Assembly (NCBI GenBank): GCA_037833965.1
Contig: AP031357.1
Span: 22,092,001-22,156,000, forward strand
DNA: 64,000 nt
Direction of reading: 5' to 3'
Source: Marchantia polymorpha subsp. ruderalis
Lineage: Eukaryota; Streptophyta; Marchantiopsida; Marchantiales; Marchantiaceae
Positions 39,903-51,410 of this stretch are shown piece by piece. Every line of letters starts with the position of its first letter. Position 1 is the stretch's first letter. The position numbers and the translations under genes are program-made. The notes beneath the pieces are model-generated. The model saw only the letters and a list, made by a program, of their open reading frames with translations, searched no databases and was not told the DNA's origin.

Positions 39903-41254
39903 TGTAATAACCCACTAAAGGCTAAAACTGCAATATAGTGGTAGAAAGGTCGAACCCACAGGGACAGAGGAACACACAGGGTACAAAGTGTCACGTTTTA
40001 ACAGACTATTGAGGAGTTTGAATTCTCAGGCAACTGTCACTCCCAGAAATACTGCAAGTGTCCACTCGGAGCGCACTCGGAGGTCGCACAGTGCAGCGTA
40101 CACACACACACACACACACACCTGAAACTACAGAAACACAACCCAGAGATCCGTTAAGACCTCTACTTCAGGATTTCAGGGGGAAAGTCTCTCGCGAGCA
40201 CACTCGGCGAAGCTGCGGGTAGTGACGGGCTTTCGACGCTCATAACTCATTGACGCCTTATCCGTTTCAAGAGATCTTGGTCTCGTTGGAACCAGCTCGT
40301 CGAGTTCTTTCCAACGAGACCCGAATCAAGTCAAACCGCTAAGAATTGAGAAAGTAATGTCGGTTTTACTCTTCCGCCGAAGGCGTTCGTCTATCCACAG
40401 TCCGTCCGCGGCGCTGAGCTGGCCGTCCGCGGCGCTGACCTGGCCGTCCGCGGCGCAGAGCTGTCCGTCTGCTGCGCTGACCTGTCCGTCCGCGGCGCTG
40501 CGCTGGCGCAGCAGGCGCCGTACAATTTCTACCTCACAAGGCGCATTTCTAGGGCCCAAGGCGGATTTCCCGCCGACACCGAAGCGAACTTACTTCGTCC
40601 GCGCATAGGACAAAACTTCCTTCGCCTGTGCGTAGGCGGAAAGCTGAGTATCTTGCGACCTTCATAACTCCCGGAATTCTCCTCCGTTCGTGGCGTTCTT
40701 GAGCTCGTTAGAATCAGCGCGTCGAGCTCTTTCCAACGAGTCCCTAACCAAGTCAAGGCGTTGCGAATTGAGAAAGTTATGAGGGATTCACTCTTCCGCC
40801 GAATGCACTCTCCCGCATCGCCAAAGGCGTTGACCGAAGGCGTCTACCGCCCAAGGCGCATCTTCCGGCGGTTCTTCCGCCGCAGGAGTACCGCCAAAGT
40901 CGCTCTACCGCCGAAGGCCCCCTCATCAGTAACTTCCGACACTCATAACTCAGTGACCTCTCATTCGTTTCACAAGTTCTTGGGCTCGTTAGAACGAGCG
41001 TCGCGAGCTCTTTCCAACAAGACCCGAATTGAGAAAGTTATGAGTGATCTACCGCCGAAGGTGCTCGAAGCGGATCCTGCAGCATGAACCGCCCGTTCCG
41101 TCCCAAGCGTCCCATTGTGGCCTAAGCCCAAAACCCCTTGACCGTCCTCGATCCTCTGGTTTTGCGTACCGATTACTATTTACAGCTATTGCCGCGGTAC
41201 TTACTATTCAAAAATGTTTTAGTTCCGACAAAAAACAAAAAGTGGGTTACCACA
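39903..41254 (-). mobile_element. Family 3 mini-LTR, 1,352 bp, with target duplication
   Basis: Minus strand starts TGTGGTAACCCAC (41254) and ends GTGGGTTATTACA (39903). AGGGT is duplicated at 39898-39902 and 41255-41259. The left ~320 bp match family 1 U5. The right part matches the U3 start of the LTR at 46520, with three hairpin modules (about 40240-40350, 40664-40786, 40943-41042) and a 21-bp tandem repeat (40402-40506). No ORF or TATA box remains, so it is an internally deleted or naturally short LTR that could still integrate. Confidence 0.85.
40402..40506 (+). repeat. 21-bp tandem repeat, five units
   Basis: The core CCGTCCGCGGCGCTGAGCTGG is repeated five times with few changes. The same repeat in inverse orientation is at 47343-47470 in the homologous U3, so it belongs to the family 3 U3. 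Confidence 0.8.
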
Positions 41255-44200
41255 AGGGTAGTGTTCCTATCCTGCAATACTTGGCACCTAGAGGCCCAAG
41301 TGGCCACGTTGCTCCTCGTTCTGCGCTTGACAGTCTCCACATAGGACTGCGGTTTTCCTGTACCCGAGTACTTGGATGTCTTGCGATCCAGATATCGCAG
41401 GAGTGGAACTATCTACTCGCACAACACCCCTGTTGGCGTTTTCTGCACAGAATCCGCTTCCTGCTCTTCCGAGCTCGTCTCATCCTCCGTTTCGAGGATT
41501 TCAGTCGCCACCGAATCCCTTGGCGACTCCCTGGAACTGTGGCGCGCAGCAGCTTCCGCCGCGACTGCCGCTCCACTCCCTGCTAAAATATCCAAGGCAG
41601 TGGGGGATCCCACTGCTTGAGCCCCTGTTCCGGCTCGATCTTCGGTTTCCGAAGGGGTCGACGCCGCAGTGACTTTTGTCACCTTTGCACCGCCCGCTTC
41701 TGCTGCCTGCCCTTCCGGCGCGATCTGCGCGGAAGGTGTCTTCGCTGGAGGTGCGTCCGCCGAAGGCGTCCGCACACTAGTCGCCGGCCTTGTCCGTCTC
41801 GCAGTCGGCGAATCCGGCTGACTCTCTATTGACCGACTAGCAGTTGTCCGACTGGCAGTCGGATACACCCTGCGCGTCTTCACTCCACTCGGCCTGCTTG
41901 CTGGCGTCGTTTTCCCAGAAGTGCCTTCCGCCGAAGACGACCCTCTGAGGGTTGTTGGCTCGTCAGCCAAACTCCCTTCTGCTTCTGGCCTACTGTCCGG
42001 TTCAACACGCCGCTCAGTCGGCCTTCATTCCGTTTGTCGACCTTCAGTCGCCCGACTCGTAGTCGGCCGACTGTCAGTCCGTCCATCTTCTTCCGAAGGC
42101 ATTATTGCCTTCTGCGCAGAGGGATTTGTCGACTTCCCCAGAATCTGCGCGATTATCTCCTCCTGCGTGGGATTCCGCCGGACCGGAGTACGCCCGGTCT
42201 CCTCAGTACTAGTTGGCATTTTGCGTGCCCTCTGTTTTGGTCGACTGTGAGGCTTGTTGGTTGGCCGCTACGAGTCGGCGCAGCTGGCACTTCCGGCTGC
42301 CTGTCCTCAGGTCTCTCATCCCACTTCCGCTTTCGCGGAATGCGCTCACTTTGACGTTCTTCTGCTGCTCTTGCTGGGGGCGGAGCCGGAGGCGGACTGG
42401 CAGGTTCCTCGTCCGGATCCGTGTCTACTTCGGCCTCCCGCGAGTATCTACCTGGATAGCTCCGGGTCAGCAGCGGAAACCGTTCTTGGGATGCCTGGCA
42501 ACTTTGAAAAGCTCATTGTAGGAGATTTCTTCCTCCTAGGACACCTTCACGCTATCGGCCTCGAAGAGGAGATACTCTTCCTCGCCGGCACACCTGCCCA
42601 ACACCTGCGCCCAGTCACAAATGTCCCATCTTTCTGGATGTGGACGGAATCCGCGTGAGGGCTTGTGTCTCTCCTGCAGATACTCGCGCACCATCTCCGG
42701 ACATGTCCAGTTCCATCCCCACAGGAGGAAATCGAGCTTCAGCCCTATCAGCACATCTTCAAATGCGCGTAGACCGATCTGCGGCACCCTGAGTGGAGAC
42801 ACTCGCAGCTGGGGGACCTTCGACATTGCGTTTCCTGCACACACAAACGTTCTCCCTTTCGCTCGCTCTCTCACAATCGCCACTGCGCTTCGGCCGCTCA
42901 AGCACTGACTGCTGTCACTCGCTCTTCTCTCGCGCTCAAGTTCGCTACTCGCAATTCTCTCCAAGGTCTGTCAAGATCCTTGCGCAACTCGCCTCCGCAC
43001 TTCTCTCCTCTCTCTGCAGGTCTCTCCGCCCTTGCGCGTAATCTTGGAAGCTGGAAATCGCAGAATCAAGAATGGGAGAATGAGACTGGAGAGCAGTCTT
43101 TTCTTCTCCGAATTCAAGATCGTCCAACGTTCTTACTGGCTACAATTTACGCAGCCAGCTATACGGCCTAACGGTTCGCCCTTGCATGCTCGAATTCACG
43201 TCTCCGCACTGCGTGCGGAGACGTGCACTTCCCGCCGCCACCGTCTTCCGGACTCGAGTTCGCCGCAGTGTATACGTCGGCTATGTTGTCTTTTCCTAAC
43301 CCGTCCATCACCGGAGGCGTGTCGCCGCATGCGTGTTCCTTATCCGTTGGCGCCTTGCTGGAGGCGCACATCTAGTCGGCGCGAATTACGCCGGCGCGTA
43401 TTCGTATCGCTTATTTTGTCCGTTCTGCCTCCTCCATTGCTGACGGCGCATATCCCGCCGGCGCAAGTTATGCAAGCGCAAATCATGACAGCGCATCCGC
43501 CTATCAGCGCCACGTCGGAGGCGTACATCCGGCCGGCGCTTTTCTTCCGTGAGCAGCCGCCAAAGGCGCTTCCGACTCTGAGTTGCTTTCCTTCCATGAG
43601 CGCGCGATTCCGCCGAAGGCGCATCGCCGAAGGCGTACGGGAGTCCTTTCCGACTGTGAACCCTAGCGCGAATGGCGCATGTCCGGCTACGAGTTTTCCG
43701 ATGCTCATAACTTCTTCGTCCTTGATCCATCTCCGACGCTCTTGGGCTCGTTAGGACGAGCGTCCCGAGCTCTTTCTAATGCGACTTCAACCAACTGGGA
43801 CTACCGTGTATTCCGACCGTTGTGAAGGTTTCCCTTTCCGCGCTAGCGGCGCATCGCCGAAGGCGCATTCATGGTCGGAAGCCTTTAGAGGTCCGTGCCG
43901 TTCTTCTGACGTCTTTAGCAAAAATCTCCTCCGGAGGTGTCTACGCCGGAAGCGTAGCTTCCTTAAAGGCTGGAAGCGCGTGAGTAGAGACACCTCAAAA
44001 AAAAAGCTTTTGCCGAAGGCGCCGAAGACATTGGCGCTGGTACATCCGACTTCGCGATTCTTCGTGACCTTGTGACGATCTCCTCACTTCATTCTATTTA
44101 ACGTACCCGTTTTTAACTACAAACACTGCTTCGGTACTAGTTTTCTAAAATTGTTTAAATTCTGCAAAAAAAACAAAAAGTGTGTTACCACAGCCTGATA

Positions 44201-46519
44201 GCAAGAAAGCTCGATTTTTTGCTATGGGGATGGAACTACATCTGTGGCGATATGGTGCGCGAGTGGCTAGAGCCACAGGGACCACCTTCGCGCGGATTGC
44301 GTCTGCATGTTGATCGGTGGACGGTCCAAGATTGGGCGCAGGCATTGGGGAGATGTGCCGGCATGCCAGGGCACCTCCTCTTCGATAGTGAGAGCGTCAA
44401 GGTGACCAAGCAGGAAAAGGCACAATTCGTGGAGCTGTTCAAGAAAGGGAAGTCTACCAAGAATGGGTACAAGACCCGCGATTACAAGGATCGATTCCGC
44501 CGGACTTTGTCCGCGGCGCTGATGCAATTACTGCAGCCACACCGCGCCTGCTACATCACATTGTGGCAGGTCTCTTTTGTGGAGTGCATCATCGAGGGAA
44601 CTCCAATTCACTGGGCGAGCATCCTGCACAGGGTGATGCGACAGCACGCTTTTGAGGAGAAGGGGGGAACTCTAAACCATCTCTCTCCTTTCCTCATCAA
44701 TTTTTATCGACAGCGGAATTGTTTGACAGCGGCGGAGCTTGCGCGTTTTCCGCCGTTGTCCGTCGATCATCCCGGGAGGTATGTGCGGGAGAATGAGGTC
44801 GACATTGATGCAGAGGAGTCACCGACTTCTACTCCGTCAAGGAGGAGGGACGAAGGGAGGAATACTCCTGCAGCACGAGCGCCGCGGAAGCAGCGATGGA
44901 GAGAGGAGTCCAAAGAAGAGCAGCATCAAGAACCCTCTGCTCCCATTCGACCGCGGCCGTTGTACGAATCGTACAGCCGGCCGAAGCAGAAGGCGCGCAG
45001 GCTGGTGTTACCAGCCAACAGCGCGGACACGGCGACGATTGCCACCGAGACAGGATGTGCGTCGCCAGAGAAGAACGAGGGAGCACGGACGTCCGCAGGA
45101 GCAACGGACCACGCTGCAACCTCGACGGATGGGAGGCCGCATAAGGGCCAAGGACCTCCGGAGTTACCACGTGCGTCGCGGACAGGTGTTCCGCCTGTGC
45201 ACAGGCGAGCCTCCGCGGACGGACGAGCCTCGACGGACAGACGACCACAAGCGGACGTGGACCTACGCCTACGCGTGGGAAGAAGCAGTCCGCCTGTGCA
45301 CAGGTCACCTCCACACGTGCCGCCTGTGCACAGGCAGGAATCACCCCCGTTCCAACGTAGGAAGGGGAAGGAGCCGGCGGAAGATCCGCCTACGAGACAT
45401 CGGCCTTCGGGGCCAGACCCTCCGGCGCACAACGCGCCGCGGTTTGCGCCTTCGGCGCCACGGCCTTCGGGCCGAGGAGATGCGAGCAGGGAGCGTGCGG
45501 AGGCCGCACCATCGGCGGGTAATCCGCCGGTAGATGCGCCTTTGGCGGTAGGGCCTCAGGGCCAAGGGACATCAGGCGAGCGGCCCCCGGCTATGTCGCC
45601 TTTGGCGATGGACGTCCGCGGCGCTGCGCCTGCGGCGAACAAGGCGCCGGCATTTGCGCCTGCGCACAAGCCAGTCACAGCCCCCGCGGACCGAGCGAGG
45701 GAGCAGCACCTGACGGAGGAACGGATTGACTGTCCGCGGGACGAAACTTTGGTGCGCGATGCGCAATCGAACCCCGCGCAGACACCCTCCGCTCTATCGC
45801 CTTCTGCGGCGGACGTCAACGGCAGGGAGGACGCGATTGAAGACCGACAAGCGGGCGACGGGGATGTAGCACGGGCACATTCGCCCACCGCCTTAGACAT
45901 TTTGGCAAAGAGCAGCGAGGCTGCAGCGGTGCCTTTGCAGGCAGCACACGTCGACGACGTGCAGCTCCACTCGGGTCAGTCGCCGACGCAATCAATGGCG
46001 ACTGAAATTCTCCACTCGGATGATGACGACGGAGGCTCCACCGAAGAAATGTCGGGAGCGGGGGATACCGAGGAGGAGGAGGAGGAAATTGTTGGAGCGC
46101 CGGCGGCGGTGCTCTCTAAGCCGGTGATTCCGTTACTGAGGTACTTGGATCGCAAAATCGATAAATACGCCGATCCACTTCAGCCGGGATCTTACATCGA
46201 ATTAGTGCGTAGGCGGACTCGCACTAAAGTCCACACCAGCAAGCTACTAGCTAGGGTGGACCAGGAGTTGAGGGAATTGAAGGAGAGGCATGCCTGTTTA
46301 TGGGGGCAGTACAACCTTGAGAGGAAAGCGCACGCCCTCGACAGGATGCGGAAGGATAGAGTGGAAGATCTCACCAAGGATGTGTTGCAGACCACGCAGG
46401 AATTGATGTCTGAGAAAACTCAGAATCAGATTCTGTCAGAAGAGCTCGTGCGACAGACGCGGTTGTTGGCAGAGTGTCAGCTCGCACGGCAGGCGGATGA
46501 GGATTTAATCCGCAGGCTA

Positions 46520-48928
46520 TGTGGTAACCCACTTTTTGTTTTTTGTCGGAACTAAAACATTTTTGAATAGTAAGTACCGCGGCAGCAGCTGTAAATAGTA
46601 ATCGGTACGCAAAACCAGAGTAAAAAGAGGATCGAGGACAGTCAAGGGGTTTTGGGCTTAGGCCACAGTGGGACGCTTGGGACGGAACGGGCGGTTCATG
46701 CTGCAGGATCAACTTCGAGCACCTTCGGCGGTAGATCACTCATAACTTTCTCAATTCGTAACGCCTTGAGTTGCTTCGGGTCTTGTTGCAAAGAGCTCGC
46801 GACGCTCGTTCTAACGAGACCAAGAACTTGTGAAACGGATGAGAGGTCACTGAGTTATGAGTGTCGGAAGTTACTGATGGGGGGGCCTTCGGCGGTAGAG
46901 CGACTTTGGCGGTACGCCTTCGGCGGAAGAACCGCCGGAAGATGCGCCTTGGGCGGTAGACGCCTTCGGTCAACGCCTTCGGGTCAACGCCTTCGGCGAT
47001 ACGGGAGAGTGCATTCGGCGGAAGAGTGAAACCCTCATAACTTTCTCAATGCTCAACGCCTCGACTTGGTTAGGGTCTCGTTGGAAAGAGCTCGACGCGC
47101 TGATTCTAACGAGCCCAAGAACGCCACGAATGGAGGAGAATTCCGGGAGTTATGAAGGTCGCAAGATACTCAGCTTTCCGCCTGCGCACAGACGAAGAAA
47201 ATTTTGTCCTATGCGCGGACGAAGGAAGTTCGCCTACGCACAGGCGTTCGCCTGTGCACAGGCGCTTCGGCGTCGGCGGGAAATCCGCCTTGGGCCCTAG
47301 AAATGCGCCTTGTGAGGTAGAAAGTGTACGGCGCCTTCTACGCCAGCTCAGCGCCGCGGACGGACAGGTCGGCGCCTTCTGCGCCAGCTCAGCGCCGCGG
47401 ACGGACAGGTCAGCGCAGCGGACGGACAGCTCAGCGCCGCGGACGGCCAGGTCATCGCCGCGGACGGACTGTGGATAGGCGAACGCCTTTGGCGGAAGAG
47501 GAAAACCGACATAACTTTCTCAATTCTTAACGGTTTGACTTGATTCGGGTCTCGTTGGAAAGAACTCGACGAGCTGGTTCCAACGAGACCAAGATCTCTT
47601 GAAACGGATAAGGCGTCAATGAGTTATGAGCGTCGAAAGCGGCTGTCATGGTTAGGCGTGAGGCCTTCGGCGTTAACAGTTAGAGGGGCCTTCGGCCCAA
47701 GGCGGCCTGCGAGTAGGCGGCTTGCGTGTAGGACGCGTGGGACCCACAGTCCTCGGATTTTGGAGAAGGAATTTTGGCCTAGGTTCAGAGATCTTGCGGG
47801 GCCCATATCTTTGCGATGGACGGTCGGATGGATCTGAAATTTCGTGGGGCCGTTGATCTCGGCCGGCCACGCATGCCTGCAAATTTTCAGCCTCAGATCT
47901 TGGATGGTAAGGCGCTGGCGGCTCTGTAGAGTAGGCTTAGGATTCAGATTTAGGGTTAGGGTTAGATTTAGGTTGTAAGTTAGAGGGGAAGGCAGCCGCC
48001 GACTCCTCAGGTGTAGGTTCTGTTGCGGCTCGCACCATGGTAGTGCAGTGTAGTGTTAGGTAGGACTTAGAAGGTATAAAATAGTTCCAGGCGTTTTGCC
48101 TGGGGTTCTTTCCCATCAGAAGTGCAGATCAGGAACCCATTTCCTTTGCGTGTTTGTGTCCTTGAGTTCTGTCACCACGCACGAGGAGTTACAACTTAGC
48201 GTTCCGCATTTTGTAGCTGAAGGCCTTCGGTCGGCCGAATGTTCAGAGCTAGTACATTGGTTAGAGACTTGAGTAGTTCGGATCTGCACCTGCGGGTGAC
48301 TGCCGATGCTCAGAGCCAGTGACTAGTTAGATACTTGAACAGTTTCGCCCCTACACCTTCGAGTGTTTCTTTCTGATTGTACTCCTTGGGATTTTTCCCC
48401 TTAATGCCAAAGTGAAGTTTTGCTACTTCGTGTAAGCCTTGGTTGTAAATTCAGGTTACGCTGCAGCAGGTGCTTTGAGGGTAACCCCTGTAGTATTTCT
48501 GGGAATGACAAGTGCCTGAGAATTCAAACTCTTCAATAGACTGTTGTTGTGTTACTGGAATGTTTCACAGTGAGTACTTCAGTGCGGACCTGTGTTCTCT
48601 GCTCGTTTTGTGAGTTGAGAGTGTTGTTCACCGCGTAGGAGTGACTTCGATCCGAAGTAGGCAGTCCAAACCGGGTTTCCTACACTAGCAGCAAGCTAGT
48701 GGAAGTGTTGTAAAAGCCGGAGTTGGAAGTCACTGCCCGCAGCTTTGCCGAGTGTGCTCACGAGAGACTTTCCCCCTGAAATCTTGAAGTAGAGGTCCTA
48801 ACGGATCTCTGGGTTGTATTTCTGTAGTTTCAGGTGTGTGTGTGTGTGTGTGTGTGTGTTACGCTGCACTGTGCGACCTCCGAGTGCGCTCCGAGTGGAC
48901 ACTTGCAGTATTTCTGGGAGTGACAGTC
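46520..48928 (+). mobile_element. Family 3 LTR, U3 without ORF plus family 1-like tail
   Basis: Starts TGTGGTAACCCAC at 46520. U3 (46520-48040) has three hairpin modules (about 46740-46860, 47036-47155, 47510-47628), a 21-bp tandem repeat (47343-47470) and a ~330-bp stretch with no match elsewhere in the window (47720-48040). At 48041 a family 1-like tail begins, with TATA box 48075-48082, hairpin 48087-48103 and microsatellite about 48834-48859. It lacks the last ~250 bases of U5, replaced at a short-homology junction at 48929. No LTR ORF is present. Confidence 0.7.
47343..47470 (+). repeat. 21-bp tandem repeat in family 3 U3
   Basis: Imperfect tandem units with core AGCGCCGCGGACGGACAG, the inverse of the array at 40402-40506. 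Here the array has more units and one is interrupted by a repeated GGCGCCTTCTGCGCC segment. Confidence 0.7.
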
Positions 48929-50177
48929 GACAGCAGGAGTCGGCGGAAGGTAGCAAAGAAGCTCGACGCCTTTCTGTCGAAGGCGCGAGATACCATGTCC
49001 ACCCTCGAAGTGGAGGTGTCCGCGGCGTTGCAGCGGTTGGGACTGCGCAGTCGAGCGGAAGACTTGCAGGGTAGGGGGTTAGTGCGCGGCAGTCCGTCGC
49101 GAAGGAGACGTAGCACAGGTTCCGCGGAGTGTAGTGTAGCGTGGTTCCGTGTAGGCGTGTAGCGTAGTGCAGTGTAGTGCTAGTTAGGATTTAGAAGATA
49201 TAAAATAGTTCAAGGCGTTTTGCCTTGGGTTCTTTCCCAAACTCAGAAGTGCAGATCAGGAATCCATTTCCTCTGCGTGTTTGTGTCCTTGAGTTCTGTC
49301 ACCACGCATGAGGAGTTACAACTTAGCGTTCCGCATTTTGTAGCTGAAGGCCTTGGGCCGAATGTTTAGAGCTAGCACATTGGTTAGAGACTTGAGTAGT
49401 TCGGATCTGCACCTGCGGGTGACTGCCGATGCTTAGAGCCAGTGACTAGTTAGATACTTGAACAGTTTCGCCCCTACACCTTCGAGTGTTTCTTTCTGAT
49501 TGTACTCCTTCGGGATTTTTCCCCTTAATGCCAAAGTGAAGTTTTGCTACTTCGTGTAAGCCTTGGTTGTAAATTCAGGTTACGCTGCAGCAGGTGCCTT
49601 CAGGGTAACCCCTGTAGTATTTCTGGGAATGACAAGTGCCTGAGAATTCAAACTCTTCAATAGACTGTTGTTGTGTTACTGGAATGTTTCTCAGTGAGTC
49701 CTTCAGTGCGGACCTGTGTTCTCTGCGCGTTTTGTGAGTTGAGAGTGTTGTTCACCGCGTATGAATGACTTCGATCCGAAGTAGGCAGTCCAAACCGGGT
49801 TTCCTACACTAGCAGCAAGCTAGTGGAAGTGTTGTAAAAGCCGGAGTTGGAAGTCACTACCCGCAGTTTTGCTGAGTGTACTCTTGAGAGACTTCCCCCC
49901 TGAAATCTTGAGTAGAGGTCCTAACGGATCTCTGGGTTGTGTTTCTGTAGTTTCAGGTGTGTGTGTGTGTGTGTGTGTGTTACGCTGCACTCTGCGACCT
50001 CCAAGTGCGCTCCGAGTGGACACTTGCAGTATTTCTGGGAGTGACAGTCGCCTGAGAATTCAAACTCCTCAATAGTCTGTTAAACGTGACACTTTGTACC
50101 CTATGTGTTGCTCTGTCCCTGTGGGTTCGACCTTTCTACCACTATTTTGCAGTTTTAGCCTTTAGTGGGTTATTACA
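48929..50177 (+). mobile_element. Family 1-type LTR tail, copy 2
   Basis: Counterpart of 25741-26986. It has the ORF C-terminal remnant (48930-49162, ending at TAG), TATA box 49199-49206, hairpin CAAGGC-GTTTT-GCCTTG 49211-49227, a longer TG microsatellite (about 49957-49980) and the exact LTR end at 50177. It opens the second copy of the duplicated segment. Confidence 0.8.
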
Positions 50178-51410
50178 GAAACAGTGAAACCCTCATAATG
50201 TTTTCAATGTGTAACGCCTTGACTCAGTTTGTGTCTTGTTGGAAAGAGCTCGCAACGCTCGTTCCAACGAAGCCAAGAACTTTTGAAACGGATAAGGCAT
50301 CACTGAGTTATGAGCGTCGAAAGCGACTGATATGGTTAGGCGAAAGGCCTTTGGCAACAACAGGCCTTCGGCGATACGACTTCGGTGGAAGACGCCTTCG
50401 GCGAGGCCAACATCGTGCAGGCCAACATCGTGCGAACCAACATCGGGTAGGACAACATCGTGCGGACCAACATCGTGCGGATGACATCGAACAGGCGACT
50501 TCGAACATGCGAACTTTGAGTAGGCCAACTTCAAGTCGGCCAGATCCGCCAACTTCGAGTAGGCGGATCAGGCGAACATCGTGCGGACGCCTTCGGCGGA
50601 AACGCCTTTGGCGCGGATCGAACCGGAGGTGCAGACGGAGATAGCAGGCCGGAAGATGAAGACACGTGTGCCTTCGGCGCAGGCGCCTTCGGCGATAACA
50701 AATAACAGGCCTTTGGCAATGGAGGCCTTTGTCGGGGACTAAAATCGTCATAACTTTCTCAATTCGTAACGCCTTGACTTAGTTAGGGTCTTGTTCGAAA
50801 GAACTTGACCAGCTCGTTCCAACGAGAGCAAGAATTTGTAAAACGGATCAGAGATCACTGAGTTATGAGCGTCGAAAGCGGCTGACATGGTTAGGCAAAA
50901 AGCCTTCGGCGATAATAGATAGAGAGGCCTCCGGCGATAATAGATAGAGAGGCCTCCGGTGATAACAGATAAAAGGTCCTTCGGCCCAAGGAGTTGCGCG
51001 TAGGCGAGTTGCGAGTAGGCGAGTTGCAAGTAGGAAACCTGCGCATAGGCAAGTTGCGAGTAGAAAGCCTGTGCATAGGCAAACGCCTTTGGCGGAAGAG
51101 TAAAACAGTGATAACGTTTTCAATTCTTAACGGTTTGACTTAGTTACGGGCTCGTTGGAAAGAGCTCAACAGGCTCGTTCCAACGAGCCCAAGAACGTTT
51201 CAAACGAAGCAGGGATCTGTGAGTTATGAGCGTCAGGGGTGACTGTTATAGATAGGCAAAGGTGCGGAAGAGTGTCTTCGGCGGGAGGATGCCTTCGGCG
51301 GTGCGCGGAAGAAGATTTCGGACGGCGGATGTTGGCGTGGTCATGAATGAAGACTGTACAGGTGTGGCAGTAGCGGCGGCGTGAAGTCAAGCGTGGGAAA
51401 TAGGACGGCG
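50178..51410 (+). repeat. U3-like repeat field with hairpin modules, copy 2
   Basis: Counterpart of 26987-28200, with three modules (about 50194-50313, 50750-50868, 51108-51227) and the 15-bp tandem repeat at 50405-50484. It differs by small indels, including an extra GATAATAGATAGAGAGGCC unit near 50931-50960. Confidence 0.6.

Larger units (their letters stand above)
39210..42964 (-). pseudogene. Family 2 LTR ORF, split and frameshifted
   Basis: Pieces on the minus strand: about 42964-42536 (N-terminus, including LRAFEDVLIGLKLDFLLWGWN, clearly homologous to the family 1 core), ending at a TAG after EADSVKVS. Then diverged low complexity in several frames (42510-42025). Next 41970-41413 (SPTALDILAGS, acidic ETEDETSSEEQEAD). 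After the nested insertion comes 39902-39210 (coiled coil, then a C-terminal ALRRLGLRSRSEDWQGRDR tail). No ATG at the best N-terminal position (TTG at 42964), an early stop, a missing STKNGYR...HWASIL segment and frameshifts make it non-functional. It shows that the N-terminal core and C-terminal tail are shared between families while the middle is not. Confidence 0.75.
38254..44192 (-). mobile_element. Family 2 solo LTR with 5-bp target duplication
   Basis: On the minus strand it starts TGTGGTAACACAC at 44192 and ends GGTGGGTTATTACA at 38254. GCCTG flanks it on both sides (38249-38253 and 44193-44197), so it is a clean insertion. It is 5,939 bases including a nested 1,352-bp family 3 unit, about 4.58 kb without it. 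There is no PBS, gag or pol, so it is a solo LTR. It carries U5 with microsatellite (about 38489-38506), TATA box (39177-39170), hairpin CAAGGC-GTTTT-GCCTTG (39165-39149), a decayed ORF and a U3 leader with at least one hairpin module (about 43702-43790). Confidence 0.88.
36711..46519 (+). mobile_element. LTR G: family 1 3' LTR, split by a nested family 2 LTR
   Basis: Two pieces, 36711-38253 and 44198-46519, with the family 2 LTR (38254-44192) and its duplicated GCCTG between them. It begins with TGTGGTACCCCAC after the polypurine tract, has the non-coding U3 leader with one hairpin module (about 37000-37101) and many short palindromes, then the ORF. It is cut at 46519 by an LTR start of family 3 type (flank GGCTA), so TATA box and U5 are missing. 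Confidence 0.88.
37924..46519 (+). pseudogene. LTR-encoded coiled-coil protein, copy G (split and truncated)
   Basis: Part one is 37924-38253 (110 codons from the ATG). Part two is 44198-46519 and continues the same frame exactly after the target duplication, so the frame was intact before insertion. Relative to A it is among the more diverged family 1 copies, with its own coiled-coil segment (NLERKAHALDRMRKDRVEDL). The last ~125 codons are replaced by the LTR start at 46520. Confidence 0.85.

Noticed and set aside
47950..47975. Telomere-like TTTAGGGTTAGGGTTAGATTTAGG
   Set aside because: Only two to three degenerate units, inside an LTR U3. Not an array and not at an end.
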